From NCBI GenBank assembly GCA_900757465.1, contig CAAENY010000022.1, positions 1 to 6,662 of the forward strand: a DNA stretch of 6,662 bases, in the 5' to 3' direction. Within the stretch, counting starts at the first letter, position 1. Every line of letters begins with the position of its first letter. This DNA comes from an uncultured Collinsella sp. (GTDB lineage Bacteria; Actinomycetota; Coriobacteriia; Coriobacteriales; Coriobacteriaceae). Position numbers and translations under genes: made by a program. Under the pieces are notes generated by a model, which saw only the letters and a list, made by a program, of their open reading frames with translations, had not been told where the DNA came from and did no database searches. Positions 5,975-6,662 of this stretch are shown one piece after another.

Positions 5975-6010
5975 CAAGACAAAGCCGCCGAGGCTTATAT
6001 CCCCGACGGC
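5975..6010 (-). terminator. Rho-independent terminator of the modC-like gene
   Basis: Arms 5984-5993 and 6001-6010 form a 10-bp GC-rich stem, including two G-U wobbles in RNA, around a seven-base loop. In the transcribed direction it is followed by TTTGTCTT. It begins 11 bases after the TAG of the modC-like gene. It should insulate the double-cubane-cluster gene from molybdate-transport transcription. Confidence 0.75.
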
Positions 6011-6021
6011 ATTAACCGGCG

Positions 6022-6662
6022 CTATCGACAAACCAAATGGATCCTGCTGGCATCGAAGTGCATGCGCAGCGTCTCGCCTGCTTGCGGCAGCTCGTCGACA
6101 GGCATGCCTACTTTGTTGACCTTCCACTGCAGACGCGTGGGCGCATCGCCGCGCGGCACGTCCAGCAGCACCAGTCGCTCAAAGCGCGAATCGCTCACAC
6201 GGGCCACGTGCAAATCATAGCTGTTGCGGCCCCGCTCCGCGCGATTGTCAACATGGAAGTAGCTTGCGCGAATGCCCAGGTACGCCGCATTATCGGGAAC
6301 CTCGTGACCCACATTAAAGGTCATGCCCCAGTCGAGGGCCTCAACTTCTTCGTCGCCGATCTTGCGCGCCCGGCTTGTGTTCTTGCAGCCCGTCAGGCGC
6401 AGTGCCGCCAACGTCTGCGGACGGCGGACCACGTCCTCGACGGAGCCGATCTCCTCCACATGCCCGTCGTGCATCACGCAAATGCGCTGGCACAGGCGGC
6501 ACGCTTCGTCGATGTCGTGGCTCACGTAGAGCACGGTACGGTTGCAGACATCGAACAGGTCGAGCATGTTCTGCTCGAGGGCGCTCTTAAGATAGGAATC
6601 GAGTGCGCTCATGGGCTCGTCGAACATAAAAATGCCCGGATGCGCCGCCACCATGCGGGCAA
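6022..6662 (-). CDS. modC: Molybdate-type ABC transporter ATP-binding protein ModC (partial, N-terminus beyond right edge)
   Basis: The C-terminal 212 codons of a cytoplasmic ABC ATPase. The Walker A and signature motifs lie outside the window. Visible in order: Walker B/D-loop IFMFDEPMSALDS near the start, H-loop LYVSHD, MHDGHVEEIG, then QTLAALRLTGCKN. The last stretch (ARLTGCKN-like) is characteristic of ModC proteins of Gram-positive anaerobes, as I recall them. The remaining ~110 residues look like the TOBE/Mop-type regulatory region (YLGIRASYFHV and the following beta-rich segment). Known role of the family: energises molybdate (or tungstate) uptake for molybdopterin enzymes, together with ModA and ModB, which would be expected further right. 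A sulfate or other anion ATPase of the same subfamily is the alternative. The gene ends with TAG at 6022-6024 and is followed by a terminator. Confidence 0.8.
   Translation of the reverse strand, partial: ARMVAAHPGIFMFDEPMSALDSYLKSALEQNMLDLFDVCNRTVLYVSHDIDEACRLCQRICVMHDGHVEEIGSVEDVVRRPQTLAALRLTGCKNTSRARKIGDEEVEALDWGMTFNVGHEVPDNAAYLGIRASYFHVDNRAERGRNSYDLHVARVSDSRFERLVLLDVPRGDAPTRLQWKVNKVGMPVDELPQAGETLRMHFDASRIHLVCR

Noticed and set aside
1..6662. tRNA, rRNA, CRISPR array, insertion sequence or phage features
   Set aside because: No cloverleaf, repeat-spacer array, transposase motif or terminal inverted repeats were seen in either strand.

Overview
The window reads as a GC-rich (about 60% by eye) Gram-positive-type anaerobe genome, and every convincing gene lies on the minus strand. 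A Coriobacteriia member such as a Collinsella- or Eggerthella-like gut bacterium is my best guess. The reasons are the GC level, a Tat-type lipoprotein signal on a peptide-binding protein, a double-cubane-cluster dehydratase-D-like protein and a clostridial-style ModC. This is inference from style, not a database match.

In transcription order, from right to left:
(1) 6662-6022: the C-terminal part of a molybdate-type ABC ATPase (ModC). It is closed by a good rho-independent terminator at 5975-6010.
(2) 6021-5593: a 429-base spacer. It holds that terminator, an odd palindrome, a candidate sigma70-like promoter in an AT-rich patch, an 8-bp inverted repeat, and a possible 22-codon leader ORF with an excellent Shine-Dalgarno. 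I see nothing recognisable in the last ~160 bases (5593-5751).
(3) 5592-4309: a 427-residue YjiM / double-cubane-cluster protein of the 2-hydroxyacyl-CoA dehydratase D-component superfamily.
(4) 4308-4125: a 184-base spacer that folds into three consecutive strong hairpins. The first looks like a weak terminator.
(5) 4124-2514: a family-5 (peptide/nickel/opine) solute-binding lipoprotein with a twin-arginine signal and lipobox.
(6) 2513-2426: a short spacer with a near-perfect long hairpin but no U-tract.
(7) 2425-1472, 1475-645 and 641-1: the two permeases (OppB/DppB- and OppC/DppC-like) and the first ATPase (OppD/DppD-like, cut by the window edge). They are tightly coupled by a 4-base overlap and a 3-base gap. 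The second ATPase (OppF/DppF) would be expected beyond the left edge.

Items 5-7 form a standard Opp/Dpp-type importer: a lipid-anchored binding protein captures the solute, the two permeases form the channel, and the paired ATPases drive uptake. The hairpin after the binding-protein gene is the kind of element that lets the binding protein be made in excess of the membrane parts. The most interesting question is whether the double-cubane protein and the importer work together (uptake plus reduction of an unknown substrate) or are merely neighbours. They share orientation, but a terminator-like, highly structured leader separates them. No activator ATPase partner for the double-cubane protein is visible here.
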